Assembly: GCF_050436995.1 (NCBI RefSeq)
Contig: NC_134756.1
Coordinates: 7,998,001 to 8,062,000, forward strand
Length of the DNA stretch: 64,000 nucleotides
From: Anticarsia gemmatalis
Lineage: Eukaryota > Arthropoda > Insecta > Lepidoptera > Erebidae
Reading direction: 5' to 3'
Part shown: positions 39,801-54,800 of the stretch, one piece after another
Numbering within the stretch: position 1 is the first letter of the stretch
How the letters are laid out: every line of letters starts with the position of its first letter
Program-made: the position numbers and the translations under genes
The notes under the pieces: model-generated
What the model saw: the letters and a program-made list of their open reading frames with translations, nothing else
Databases searched by the model: none
Told to the model about the DNA's origin: nothing

Positions 39801-42800
39801 AATGTGTATATGGTTGTCCATTAACTGCCTGTCCATCTATCAAGTGAGTGTACAGTTATCATTAGTTATGAATATGATATTAAGGTCATTCAATTACTGT
39901 TATTGAGTACTTTTTCCGTTTCTATACTATCCTAGAGAAAAAGATTTATTCATCGATTCAAAACCTAATTTATTATCAAGTTAACATTACAAAATTTGAT
40001 AAACAATGTGGTTTATTTTATTTTTAAACTAATTCCATCGCTAAAGCCATTCAGAGCGTTTATATCAATTGTCTCAGAAAAATGTTAAAGTATTTGAACT
40101 AAGTAAGTATCAATATTGTTAAATTATTATGACTTTTTGTCCGTTTTGTCCTTTAACCTTTTTTATTTTAGGAAATAACAACATAATTTTTCGGTCTGGC
40201 AAATTCGATCGTAAGTTGCAAACCGTAATGTATCTCGAAGTTCAACGTAGTGATATTTGTATCCCGACTGAATGTTTATTCTCAATAAACAGAGACGTAT
40301 ATTGGATAGTATGGCCACGCCCCATACACTCAAAGGAGAGGACACTATTGAGGCACCTATTTGCTATTACCTATGTTTACACCGGCATGTCACGTACAGA
40401 CTAACAGACCAGTCACTTAATACCTCGCCTTTGAAATACTGTAGCACGATTTCCTACAGTCGGTACTGTCAACTAGTGAGCTTTGGGCATTTAATTTACT
40501 AAAACGAAATAGTTTTTACAACATACGCTAGGGGTGCTGAAGAGTTTTTCATACAAAATTAGACAGACAATGATGAACGTAGTAATCCAAGGCTGGTTCA
40601 GGTTCTAATTTTTATCGATGAAAGATTAATATTGATTAGATTGAGTTAACAATGAGCAAGAACAAAACTTAGTTTAAATTAGGAAAAGTGCAGTATTCTT
40701 ATAAAGTCTTGTTAAAATTGAAATGTTATACACACTTCAATATCATGAGCCAATTGTGTAGTAGTATCTCGTAAGTATACGGTCTCAAGTTGATATTCTG
40801 TTTCTTAAATCTTAATCTATAGACAAGCTATTATTACTAAGACGTTATTAAAGTCCCATAACCATGACTCTGCCGAAGTTAAAGGGAGTTATTGCTCACT
40901 GAAAACGGACACCCACTTGACTCGATGCCTTCATAATCAACGTGTCGGCACGCGAAGATATTGATGGTGTAGTGGATAGTTATTTTAAGGTTGAAAGTTT
41001 AATTCGTTTAAAAAGAAATCATCTATATTGTTATAGCAAAAATACTGCATGTTTTTTTAAGACTTCAGCTAAATTAAACTCATGTCAAAAGGTCCTATCA
41101 GTTACTTATGTTTAAAAACTATATGTCACTACACGCACAATCTTTTCATAATTATAATTCACTCGTTTTCGTCTAAAATAGTAACAAACAAGCCTTCATT
41201 TTATCACGATTTCTATATCAATAGCTAACTTTTGTATTTCTCGGAATAGACTGAAAACTAAACTGTAGAATAAAACCGGATATAGGATATAGGGTTTTAG
41301 TATCAGACACACATTTAAATATGAAAGTTTAAATTGTTTTGCAGTTAGTATAACTTTGAACTTTTAACAAAGTTTTCAACAAATATGCATAACCTTTGTA
41401 CATTCCTCTTATCCAGGAACAGATTTAAACGAGAATCTTTGGGTAAAGCTGGATAACATTCTTTAATGTATAAGTACATAATAATATATATATTCTAAAA
41501 AATCATTTTATAATTATTAAAATCATACTCATTTATATTTTGGCGACAAAATAGACACCTTAAAATGCTTTAATCAAAGCTACGAAGACGTAATACGTCA
41601 AGGTAAAAGCAAAAAAACGTTTACCAGACCTTTTCATAGAGAATTCATTCAAACCCAGTAGGTACGGTAGGTGTCACGTCTATAGCTGATTGTGATGAAA
41701 AGCACACAGCAGTGAGAAACAGGACTACGGGGTCAGTGTGTCATTACAGTATCGCGGTACATTTACACCCGACGTGACTTTTGAATAGCGACGCCGATAA
41801 GGGAGGTGACGCGACGGCGGGCGCCGAAGATCCTCGCATCTCCAGCCCGCACTATCGCAGACAATGAGGGGAACGCCGATAAATTGAAAACGTGTGTCGA
41901 ATGACACATCGCAGATGGACAAGGGCGTTTACACAAACCGTCCGGGTGTCCTGACAAACATTTTAACTGGAAAACTAGATAAAGAATTTACACGTTCATC
42001 CGCTTTCCTCTGCGTTCATGAATCCTTTTTTCGGTATATTGGAAATTGGGGACATCACCAATGTAATACTCGTCTTATGAATATAATAAACCTGAGACGG
42101 TATTGGCGAAATGTGGGTGTAAGATGTGGTCTGCTTTATCGGGATCAGATACGCTGCGTAGGTTTAATATCAAAACCCATTGTTATTTGAGTAGATCATA
42201 TATCCGTTATTACCACATACTTGTAAATAAGATTATTAGTTGGTTATTCAACATTTTTGTCTCATTACAGATAAGTGTTTGGCTTTGGATGTAAGGCTTT
42301 TTACGCTTACTTGTAAACAAGAGATACGAAACCCCACTTTTAATTCTAACATTCTTATGTTGAAACAAAACAAATTGTTCTTGCTTGAAATTAAATTAAC
42401 CGCGAATTTATCTGGCTTTGTTCGTATCTAGTTTCAATGAACAATCATAGATGTATCCAATTTCCAGAACGAAGCGTTTGAAACGTTTTCAACATCGTAC
42501 TTCGTCCTTGATACGTTTTATTTATCCAAACTTTTATCTTTAACATCCAACATCTCACCAGAAACTTTTCAAATAAACGAAGCGTTTCGGCTTCATTCAT
42601 AATAATAACTTCTAGTTACAGCGTTCTTAACTTTTGTGTCGACGCGAGACACGAGCGACAAGTCGCGACCAACAACCTCACACAAGTCAACCAGTGAAAC
42701 ATCGTAGCTCGGTTCTCCGTCGTCGTGTACTCCAAATAATCCGCTTTGCATAACCAATGTGCTTGGAAGTTCGTCGCCTCCAGGCCATTCGAGACTCGTC

Positions 42801-45800
42801 TTCAGCTAACTGTCATTATGTACATAATGCATGCTAAAAGCGATGAGACTACGAATTTTAAAATTAAATCAAGCCAAACCAACCACATAAATACTCAATG
42901 TTTTCATTGCTACTCATGATTGTTTTGTAATTAAACATTTTTCAATAGTTATCATACATATTGAAGGCAGGCACACGGTTTAATTTATCAGTTTTCAACA
43001 CGCGCATTTTATACCGTACTTGTTATTATTTGCACTACATAAATTGTACATTTTCGGTAAATAAGTTATTTTTATTACGAACACTTTATGGAATAACTTT
43101 GCAATACCAACAGTAGCTATAAATACGAGTCAAATGAGGCATATTTATCACGTGAAAGCATAAAACTTTTGGAATGTTAAGTTTATGGTTCTCTATACAA
43201 GTAGCAATCGTTTTTATTATTTTGCGAGCTCCTCGTACTGATTGGATAGATGCTTCTGCTCGATCTTGGATATAATAGGTACTATATTGTCCTTAAGGCA
43301 TGTTATCGAGCTGGTTTGATGTCTACACATTCTGTTAATATAATGGCATTGTTATTTTTTACGATTTCGTATTATCAAAAGCTTTTTATTTTATTTACTG
43401 ATGTGTTTCTTTGATCTATGCATAATGCATTTCTTTTTTTTTTCTCAAGTGCAATTTATGCTATGTAGTATCTATGCTATTCGAATCCTGCGCGAGATTT
43501 TTTCGTGGAAATATTTATTAAAGATTTCTAAGCAAGATACTTCGATAAAGTTACCGAGATGTTAGCAAAAATGGCTGTGAATTATCCATACGGGTCTAAT
43601 ATCATTCATTTTTTCGATGGATGGGCTCCTCGGGCCTGCGTATACATCATCCTGTTTGACAGTATCAATATACTCCCACAAAACAATAGAGAACAAAAAT
43701 GATACCTTAGCTTACCATTCTAAGAAACCATGACGAATCTTACCTGTCCATTACGATATGGATATTTTTATTCCAATTTAGTTGAAATACATAAGATTAA
43801 GTGGTTACTGGAGTGAAATTCTCGAATTTACAAAATGAAATCCAATATCTATTCTGTAAGCACCTAGTAATTTGTACAAGTAGAATGAATAAAGTTTCGA
43901 ACCTAATTCGCGTCTTAGTCCGAATAGGTCTTGAATTGATTAAACAAAGTACATTTTTCACAAACTTCGCTAAACTGTCAAGGAGTTGGTAAGTTGTTCA
44001 CTGAATTACCGTTATATTCGAAATTGAACTGCGAATGTTCACGTCGAGATTTGTAAAGGTCTTTACATATTGTATGAGGTTTTCCTGAATCGATGCGCCG
44101 GAAAAAGGGAGGCAAATTTAATTTTCGTCTCGCTCGGAGCTAATGTGACATCGGAAGAATTATCTCCTCCAACTCTTACGTTCAGTATTATTCAAGGGAA
44201 CACTAACTTTGTTTCAGCGTGACATCGCCTTTTGCGTTTGCGTTCGTTGATTTTTTTATAACCATTTATACTTGAGTGGAAAAGTTTTTGTTTTTTGTGC
44301 GTACTGAGGTTGTGTATTTTTAATGTGTTGCGGGTTTTTGAAGACTGGCTGTATCTTATACTTTTGAGGTCCTTTTTTAAAACTCAGTAAATAAATATGA
44401 GGATGATAATATTTTGTCAGGTTTGTTCTATGTTGCCTTCAAAATATTTAAGAAGATAGAGACACTGTACTGACGTAACTTGTAACTTAGAAAGTTCACT
44501 ACTCCACTAACACTTCTAATACCATGTAATGTTCATAATTTCATTCAAAGGTTGAGTTTAACCATCGTGACGGAATGAAGGTGTTAAGGAAAGTATAAAA
44601 TTTCATTTTCATCTCAGAGCTAATATGACAGGGGAGGAATCACCCGCGATGCGATCCCTTATTTAATAAAACCTGAACTCTATTGCCATGCTCAGGTATA
44701 TTATGTTCTAGTGTCGGCAGATGAATGGGGACGCCAACTTGACAAATTGTACTTTAAAATTTTCATTGTTTATACGCTTCACTTGCGTTACGTTTTAGGA
44801 GGTTATGTCACAGAGGGTGTTTTTATGTTCGTTTATTTCAGTATGAGTTTATGAACCCATGGTGTATTTGGTGGAGGTTATTAGGAGTATTGCCATATAA
44901 CGATTCGAAATGTATGAATAGAGATTTATACTCAGCTGTATGCATGGATATATTACTTTACTATCCAAGAATGGAATAGTCAGCGTCTGATCTTAATAGT
45001 CAACATAAAATAGTCAACCACTAGAGATGTACTCTACATTAATAAATAATATTTCATTACGTCGCAAGTAACCCGTAAAAAGGCTGTTTCAGAGTCGTAA
45101 ATAAGAAATATTCGACGGAAAGTGTCCGAGGTAAAGTAATTGCGGGTCCACTTCGAAATGAAGCAAAGACTTTGAGGTACCGACAGAGCACTTCGTTGTT
45201 TCCATAATAGGCTTATTATACTGCTTTGTGGCCGAAACTTCGTCGAATATTATATTCCAGTACTTCGATTTTAAAGGCATAGTTAATGGCGAGTTCATTA
45301 GCTTTATTTTACGTCGAAACTCACTCACTTTTTACGGATTGAGTTACTTATCATTTTTTTGCCTCTTATATCTTCAAAACCTTTTTAAACTTTAAGACGA
45401 TTTGAAGCTAGCTAGCTAGGAGATATCTGAAGATCTCTTTCAACTCATTTGCGAAATATTTATTGAAACAATTGTGGATGTTGCTCTATTGTATCGATTG
45501 TAGCTTTTTAAATTATACGCACACTAACCTTTAATTACTTCTATCTATTACATCATAAAAGTACCGATTCAGAAACAATATTCTAATTAAGTTCATATTA
45601 TTTTATCTAAGTACAAACCACTTAAAGTGTATTTAATAACAGTGAACAAGTTTATGTTACGTTTTAGTTGTAAACGTTTAACTTTAGTATTTATAAGTGT
45701 AATTAACTTGTTACTTTATTATTCACAAAGCGATTCATGAAAATAGTTTTATGTTTTGTTGTTACATTTTACTACAATATTTATAATAGTTGTTATTACG

Positions 45801-48800
45801 TGTAATTACAAAACTTCTTCATTCTATATTCCGTATAAAAATATTAATGTTGGACAGCGTTATTTCAGAAAAGTTTCTCTTTTTCACGGTACACGTGTAT
45901 GTGTAGAGTTTCAGCCCCTATGAAAAAAAGGGTGCGTCCCTAAAATTTTCTCAATTTGTAAACAAAACTTTTTTCCCAAAATCGAAACTGACATGTCAAA
46001 GAAAAAGGGCGCGTGTTTGCCCTCTGCTCGGAGACTCCAGGCTTCAATCTACTTTATTTAAGGCGGTAGGTACCGAGTCACAAGAAAGAAAAATAAAAAC
46101 GGACGGGTAGTCCTTTCTGCTATATAACATTTCTTGGTTACAGTAATAGACAAGAGAATGATGGAACGTATTTCGGTAAAAATCTAGTCAGGGAACATAT
46201 TAGAAAAGCAACAAAGTTAATTAAATTACTTATATATTCGTACAACTTTCATACGTCTATTTTAATAAGGCTTATTGAATAAGATTATCTAAAGCTATAG
46301 TTTGATAATGTTTGTACTTACCAGCATCAGCATTTTCTCTGTCAGGTCCACTGTCGTGTTCCGACTCTGATTCGTCCCATATAGTGTCTGTAGCGATCTT
46401 CTGACGAGAGCATTCTATCCAGTAGCCCGGAGTAGGGATCAGACTGTGTGGATACTCCTCGCAGAATTCATCTGGCAAAAAGAATAACGTTGTCAAACAA
46501 AAGTAACGTGTAATAAATAATTACAAATAATATAACAAGTATAACAATGTTGTACAAAATCAACTAGTTTGTTGAAAAAGTTTCAGATAACCAGATTACA
46601 ATATCGAGCTCAGCTTTTACCTCCAAAAAGTAAAGTAGTTTGGAACACAATACGGTAAATGAGTAAAAAAACAGTACGAATACAAACGTGTTTACAACAC
46701 TTTTACACATGTAATATCGTTAGGTAAAGTTCCCAACTGGTAAACATTTTATGTTACCTTTATTAACAACCTTGAAGGTTCCCTTTGAATTTTTCTGTGA
46801 AATAAATTTCATTATTGTTGTTAGAAGGCTCCGATCCGAGCCCTTTTATTGACTATTAATTTATTTAGCTTCGTTAAGTGCCCATTTGAGCGTAACTCAG
46901 ACTGATTTTGATCATTACAGAAGTTAGCTTTGTGTATTGATTTCACTTTTAACAGGTATACAGAATACACTCAATACGACTCCTGAAAAAATATGTTCAG
47001 ATCTTGTAAGATTTAACGTGTTTCATATTAAAATTTCCCTTTGAAAATCAAAATTTTTATTGATTTTTGAATTATACAAAAGGTGTGAGTACCGGAAGTG
47101 AACAAAAACTTTATCATGGGACAATTGTCGTAAAATTTCAATCAGTGAAACAGCAAGTATAAAAAGACTCAGGAATTCATGTTACATGAATATTGAACAA
47201 ACATGCGTGCCCTGCCGTTTTTATTAATATTTCTGCACTTATCCTAGCGAGGGAAATCTGATGTTGATGCCATTACCGGGGCCGGCCTGTGAGATCTAAA
47301 TAAAATATTTACATAGGAGCGCGCGGGCGCCGGGCGCGCCGCGGACCGCAGCCCGCTAAGTCGCCACATCTTTACTGGCACGACTAAATATTCCGTACTG
47401 TACGGATCTCTTTATTGAATATTTTATGGAAACAGTAAAAGATTTAAAAAGTTGCGGGAAACGTGGTTTACGGTACACAAAGTTTGCTGCAGAAATAAAA
47501 TAAGCTCCCAAAGCTCGTATTAATTTTTTGTCAAAGGACCTCTCTCGTGAAGATACATTTACACTTTTTATGAGCGTTTACACACTGGTTATTCAATTAA
47601 CATGTACGTTTAGAAGGCACAGTAAATATTATCTCGTTTTCTTATGAATACCACGCAGTCAAACGAAATATATTCATACCTGGCGAATTCGTTTTTCATG
47701 TGCGATGTATGTTCCAAAGTTGTGATGATCGATTGGCACTCGATTCACTGTAAGGTAGAACACCAAACTCTAATCAATATGCTTGGCGTTCATACTTAGA
47801 GTGAACCGAACTTGCCAAAGCTTCCAAGTCTGCGAACGTAGAATCTTCTTTATTCAGTTCTTGAAGTAATCTAATAACACTAGACTTTACAATAATATTG
47901 TCGAAGTTCTGTCAATAAAACTAATTAGCAGCTACAAGCTTCAAGTTACAAGGTGAGACATATTTAAGGCATTTCGCCGTTTAAATTACATTTCAAAACA
48001 GCGATCTCGCAACGTTAATGTGAGAACATAATACTTATGATTATAATATTTATTTAAATTCAAATTTTAATTTTAACGGCCGGTCAAACAGATCAATTGT
48101 AAAATGATGATATTAAAAACCTTACACCGGTCAAATTGTTGTTTGAATATAATTCTATTTGAAAAGTGTTCGCGGGGCTTATCGACACAATATACTTATC
48201 CTAACTACTTTATACAGTCATATAAACTTTTTACGACATTCGTGCGAAATAACCTCCGAGCTGGCGAATTTGCGTAACATACCCACGATCCAACATATTA
48301 TATACAAATACACAGTTAATTAGCAGAATGCTCAAGTTTTCATTACTTAAATATCTAAGTGACCCACATATTCGTATCTCTTCTTCAAAGCCACAAAGGA
48401 AATATTAATTTCCGTTTCATGGAAGGGGTTCTTTTAAATCTAGGCACAAAGATCGAGCCTTTTTTGACTTCCACTAGGTTTGTACGACAATCTGACCTAG
48501 TTTTATTTTATATCTCTAAGAGAATAAGCTCTTAAATCTACACTTTCGTTAGGGTCAGTTCAGGTCTACACAGTCGCTTTCAGAAGTTACGTTTAATGTT
48601 GAATTTAAATATTTAAAGAAATAATGTGAAGTCCGAATAAAATCCGATTGCTTGGTGCGTAAAGTAGTCTTACAAAAAATTTTGTGATTGATAATATTTC
48701 CTATATATTAATCGTACAACATAGCAGTAAAAGAACGTAAATATCACATTTTGCGTCATTATTTTTTAATCTTACGCGTATGTAATGTTATCTGTCAGGC

Positions 48801-51800
48801 ATTCTTTATGGAGGGTATGTTATAATAAAGGGGGTTTGTTCAGAGGGTAACGGGGAGACTATGCGTGCCGCCTGACGTGACTCACCGTTTAATTTTATTA
48901 CCTACACCCTGAACTTATTGCTTGGCCCGTATCGCCGTTCGAGGCCGATGGAATTAAACGAGTGCGACACGCATCTGCTCATCGTATGGTCATATTTAAG
49001 TTTATTATCGTAATTCTAACACTTAAAGAGTTAAATTAAATCCTACAGTAGCTCAATTTTCTCTTCTACTATCGACTACCGACAACCGGTTTTTCATCAA
49101 GAAATTTTGTATGAAAATCTGATCAGCGCCTCTGACGGGCGTTGTAGGAACTATTTTGGCAGTACATTCTAAATGTCAAACTTTCGATACTCGACAGTAC
49201 CGACTATACAAAGTCGCGCTGCAGCTATGTCAAAATACAAATTAATGGAAATAAATGAATACGGAATGGTTGTCTTTAAAAGATTCAATATCGTATTTTT
49301 GAAGCTTATAACAAAAATTACCATAAAACTGTTGTATAATAAATAAACAGGTTATATCAGTTATTTTGTTTTCACAGGATATCTTTATTGTGTAAAGATC
49401 AGGCCATTTTCAATTTGGTTTTAATCTCCTTAACTTAGCAGATTGAACTCAAACAAAGGAAGTGCCTAACATTTATTTTGTCGGATTATTTTGACGGTCC
49501 CGCGCTTTGTTATAATTATAACAGATGAATTTACCGACTGTGTTGTGGGAATAACTCTAAATAGAAATAAAACTGTTTTGGAAATTAAGACTTTTTGACA
49601 TTGCGTGTTTGTAATTTATTTTTTGGACGTGAAATTTAACCTCTCATACGAAATTACGAAAAATAAAATGAAACAAGAATTGATTTATTAAATCAAGGCG
49701 TAAAAAATAACTCCGTTTCTGGTAGACTTCATTTTATTTATTTGCTTTTCCTACCTTGCCCTTTTTTAAAACTTTTTTGCACTCATATGTCACTTTCGAT
49801 ACATAAAACTTTGAGCAAGGTGAACATAAATTATGATGACATGAGTGGGTGATGCATGCTGTAACAACAAACTACATTACACTCTTGCGCCAGGGGACTG
49901 ACATGACGCTGAATTTTCACCTTCAACTTTCATGCTTTCATAAAAGTAGTCTTGCCAAAGACCTTCCCTTTGTTGTCAGAAACTTCGAAGCTTTATTATT
50001 TCCGTAAACAAAATAGGTGAACAAAAACTTAGTTTGTAACATTTAGTAGTATAGACGCATACTTTTAAAAACCAAACATAAATCATTAACACACATATTT
50101 TACTGAACAATTCGTTTTCAGAAACGAAATTGATAAATTGTTATAAAACTGTTTTTTTTTATTACATGATGACAACATGGAAAGCATACAAATCTGTAAC
50201 AGATGATTAACCGACCTATCCAAATGTTTAACAGTGCACCTTCGATCGATTTAATTATGCAGTGCTGCGGGCGACGCATTCAGTTGCTATAAAGGTGACC
50301 ACTGTTTACACTCTAAGGTCCCCAAGTGCCTCAGAGAGCCACTAAACCCCACCGCTCTGGGCCAAATGTCATGAAGTTCCTTTGCCACTACGTATAAGCT
50401 GCATAAAACTATATTTGCTAATGTACTTTAGCAAATATAGTTTTATGCAGCAATATATTTTATTCCTCAGAGTAATAAAACCTTACAGAATTGAAGAGAC
50501 AAATATAAAGGAGAAGAATGATGGTTCGGAAGATTCTAATTACGATTAATTGTTGGTCGACGGATTGCTTCTGCGATTAATGATAGGAGATGAAATAGTA
50601 GTGCGATGAACCAAGAGAATAATTGCTAGATTAATGTTTGGTACAAAAATAGAATTAGAAAATGTGTATTAATAGTTTTTGTAGGAAGGACGTTTTGTAT
50701 GCCCCGGTGTCTGAGGTACATTTAGGGGTAGTTTATCTATTCAGAAGCGTTTTTTATATGAGTTTAAACGATATCGAAGGGGTAAATGATTTTACGAGAA
50801 CTTTATTAGGCGTAAAAGTCACCTGCAATGCTGGTTATTAGTGAATAAACAGTTTTACAAGCTGCGTGCTTTATCACTCTGTAAACGTTGAAATTAATGC
50901 GTCTCTGTTTGCACTGCCTTCGGCAAACGTAGAGGTGGGCTTTTTTACAAATTTCATTTTACCATTGTTTGGACTTTTGTTCAAATTGGATGATATTGAA
51001 CATTTACCAGTTATATACTATTAATGAATTATTATTTGATTGAGTTGTAGCTAGTAGAAAGTTAACGACGTGTATCAAATAATTAGAACTTGACAATACG
51101 AAATGAACTAAATCCTCATTAATCTTTCATACATAACCCAGTTCTAACTCTCAATATGGTTATCTATATCTTAGTTTCTTTAATATTTACAACAAAAATA
51201 CTGTGTTCCTTTGTATATCTCGTACGATACCTTGCTTGCACCTAAAAAGGTAAAGCTGTTAATACAATCTACATCCCATAATCCACTCGCACACAAAACT
51301 TGTACGGAACGTGAGAAAAATTACACCTCACGACTATTTTTTACATTACCGTATCCAGGTTAAGCTGTTTCGGATATGGCGAAAGTTGGGGGAAACCGTA
51401 AGGGAGGAAGTTTGCAAATATATTAGGTCCACAGAATGGGCCGGCACAAACACAATTTGGACCTGTCGCGAAGCCTTCCCTTTAAGGGCGGAACACGATC
51501 GAAGCCCGCGTCTTAACTACCCGAGACGAATGTTCGAAAAAGCCTTTTGAATTGTATGTTAAGTACCTACTGTATGTTGAGATGAGATGTTTAGAGATTG
51601 AGTGCTTATAATACGAAAATAATATCAAGGAATTGTTCGTTAAATTGTTTTTTAATGTACGAGTATACCTACTTGACTTTTTTTTAATACCTTTTAACAA
51701 CGTCTAACATAAATTACTCTCAGAGCGGAATAAAAAGTCAGAAAACGATCTAATTTTAACAGCACTATGTTAAAGTGGATTCAATGCGTGTCAAAAATTC

Positions 51801-54800
51801 TTAAATTGTGCATCTTAGAAAGTTTCTTATAAAACTAGCTGACCCGCGCAACTTCGCTTGCGTCACCTAAGAGAATGGGTCGAAATTTTCCCCATTTTTG
51901 TAACATTTTTCGTTGCTATTCCGCTCCTAATGACCGTAGCGTGATGTTATATAGCTTATAGCCTTCCTCGATAAATGGGCTATCTAACACAGAAATAATT
52001 TTTCAAATCGGACCAGTAGTTCCTGAGATTAGCGCGTTCAAACAAACAAACAAACAAACTCTTCAGCTTTATAATATTAGTATAGATATAGACGACCTAA
52101 TTCAAGAGAGTTGCATCAGATAGATGTAGACAAACGTGTCATTAGAATATACACAAGTAGCGGCAAACGAACGTCTGCAATTTTATACTATTGAGATTTA
52201 TCGCGCGATCTCTCACGCGAACACCACTCTTGAATAACAAATTCTTATTTAACATAACATACGCTCCGAGTTCACTACATCCAATTCTCCTTGTGTTAGG
52301 TCTCATGTAATAGGGATCATAGTTGTTTCTATTTACCGGAAACAACATGCAATACTCTCACGCCGAAGTTTTACTTAGAATTTCCTGTTACTAGAACAAA
52401 CTTTTTGTTCGATCCGGAAATTCAACCGGGAATGATACAGTTACAGTTTGAAACGCTATGATAAGCTGTTGGATTTATTTAAATAAACTCTTATGCCTAG
52501 TTAGCATTATTAAATGAGTCAACATGAGTTAATGCTACGGGTGTTAAAGCCTTGGCCCTCAAACAAATGCATACTCAGTTCGAATGACGCGGCACATTAC
52601 AAAGTAAATCCTGAGTTAGATCCCACCTCGCACTTAACACAATACGTTTGCAAGTAAACTGGCAAAAACCGTTGACAATGCGTTAAACTTACAGCCGTTA
52701 TAGCTATATACATAGCTGCCAACGAAAATAACAAAGCTTAAATATTTTATAGGTACTTGTTTGAAAGCAACGTGTGGGCGAGACTCGACCGGTCGGTTTA
52801 TTATTAGAAAAGTTTTTACCTTTCTGCGGTTGGATTTTGATCTGCTTAAACGGGGCATGGCAAGAAGGAAATTGAGTTTCCTTGCATTTCATTTCATGGG
52901 TGCCAGAGTGGGGTTCCATTGTCAAATTGTAGAGACAGACCCTTCGGCCGACGTTGATGGACGTCTCGGATCGGTAATAAATATCTAAAGCTTTGAACGT
53001 ATTGGAACCCGTTTTATTGTGGCAACGTTTGGTCAAAGTATTATGTTATGTGTTAGTATTTTTGGTGGTATGTTATGGTGTTACATTCCAACAGATATAT
53101 TTTCCTTTCCATTCGTTATATTAAAAGAAGGTTAAGTATTTTTTTAGCACCGAGCATCGAAAATTTGATATTTAAAATTTACTGCCGCAATAGTTCCTAC
53201 GGCGCTTGATAGAGGCGCTGATCGGATTTTCATACAAAATTTTTCGATAGCTAGCTGATTGTTGGTAGTCGATAGTGGTAGAGAATTGAGCAACAAATGT
53301 TTAAGTCTTGCAATAAACAAATCAAATTGTTGCATCGACTAGGCCATTTTACTATCTCGAAGTTCCGTTAACATTGTAATTACAAGCAGTCGTATAAAAC
53401 ACAGTACATCTCTATCAGAGTATTTAGGTCCCCATTATTGGCGCGATGTCTGTGTAATAGGTGCTTACGGTTGATTAATTTGTCGTGTCGCGGTGAACCC
53501 CACCTACACTATGAACGGTAATGAACTATGAACAGATGTTACCGTATTGTTCAATACGAGTTCACCTTAATTGAGAAAATGAGAGAGTATCGTTTGTGGG
53601 AATACTTTGTATTAAAATTATGCAAAGTTACGCGAGGGTAACTTGAGGAGTTGCGATGTATATTATTTAATTTTGAGAGTAAGTATTTAAAAAATCTAGT
53701 TTCGGAATACGTATTATAGTCAGTTAGATATTTCATTATTTATTTGAAAGGTAAATAAATTAGTTTTGAATTTAAACTAAAATATTACAAATCGCATTCA
53801 CGGTGAGTGTTAATTGTTATGATCTCTCTTTGTTAGTTTCAGTTCAAAAAAAGTCTTTCACAGTTTATGTTTTATTTAAAACGATAGTTTTATTTAAAAA
53901 AAACACTAACAATAACATATTCTTTTTTATTTCAAACACAGCAACGAGACATTCAAATCCAATAAAAACCAAGCTTGTCAAAAATAGATTTGAAAAACGA
54001 ATCGTATCAAAAAAGTACAAAAGGTTACATCACTCTATACAAAATATAGTATTACTATAAAGCGAGTGAGAATTCCGTCGTCAGGTAACAAGTATTTTCC
54101 ATTCCCGGCTGACAGTTATTGACCGTCCACGGCCATACGATCCGGTTGCTGACAGTCCTCGACACCACCTGTTGCTACTGTATAAATTCCCGTTTAAATG
54201 TCCGCGAGCTCTACAAACCAATACTATAACAACCCGGTGGTTTAGGTAATTCATGCATCGAGTATTGCTCGGAATAATTAGTGCATTGCACTTCGCTGTT
54301 CCTATATAAATGTATTTTGATTTTCCATCTGAATAATGCACTGGATGTTTAGTTAATTTGTTGCTCTAATTGGCAGAATTGTGCGGGTATCGTTTGATAT
54401 TCATCTTTGCGAAGAGGTTTTCTATATGATGCTGGTTGCAATGAGGTTTGATTAAATATAGTTACTACTATTTTTAGTAGAGGTTTAGTAGTCATTTCCT
54501 GACTGAGTAAATTTTATAAAGAAAGCTAGGCAGTAACGGACGTTTTAATCAGTATTAAAAATTTTAAAACCTGAGTTAAGTAATTACTTAAAACGATTGT
54601 GTGATTTCAAGCGAACAACGTGAGAACATAGCGACCCATTTCCCGGCAAACTGTGTGTCTATTTTTATAGGCGTATGATACTACACGTGTTTTCTATTGT
54701 GAAAGGAAATGGAAAATTATTGTGTCGATACGTCTTTGATATAAGGATAATAATACCTACGAATATTTATTTTAGACAATTCTTATTAACTCAAGAACGT

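Larger units (their letters stand above)
32299..46321 (-). other. Intron between exons B and C
   Basis: 14.0 kb, the longest visible intron. It holds a 1-kb DNA transposon (33.06-34.07 kb), a SINE (37.46 kb), one dispersed-element copy (40.44 kb), a GC-rich block (41.75-41.95 kb) and a diverged duplication (44.1 and 44.6 kb). No coding exon was found. Confidence 0.8.

Noticed and set aside
51311..51550. 79-codon plus-strand frame
   Set aside because: The frame is open but has no start context or splice signals and lies within an intron on the opposite strand; probably chance.
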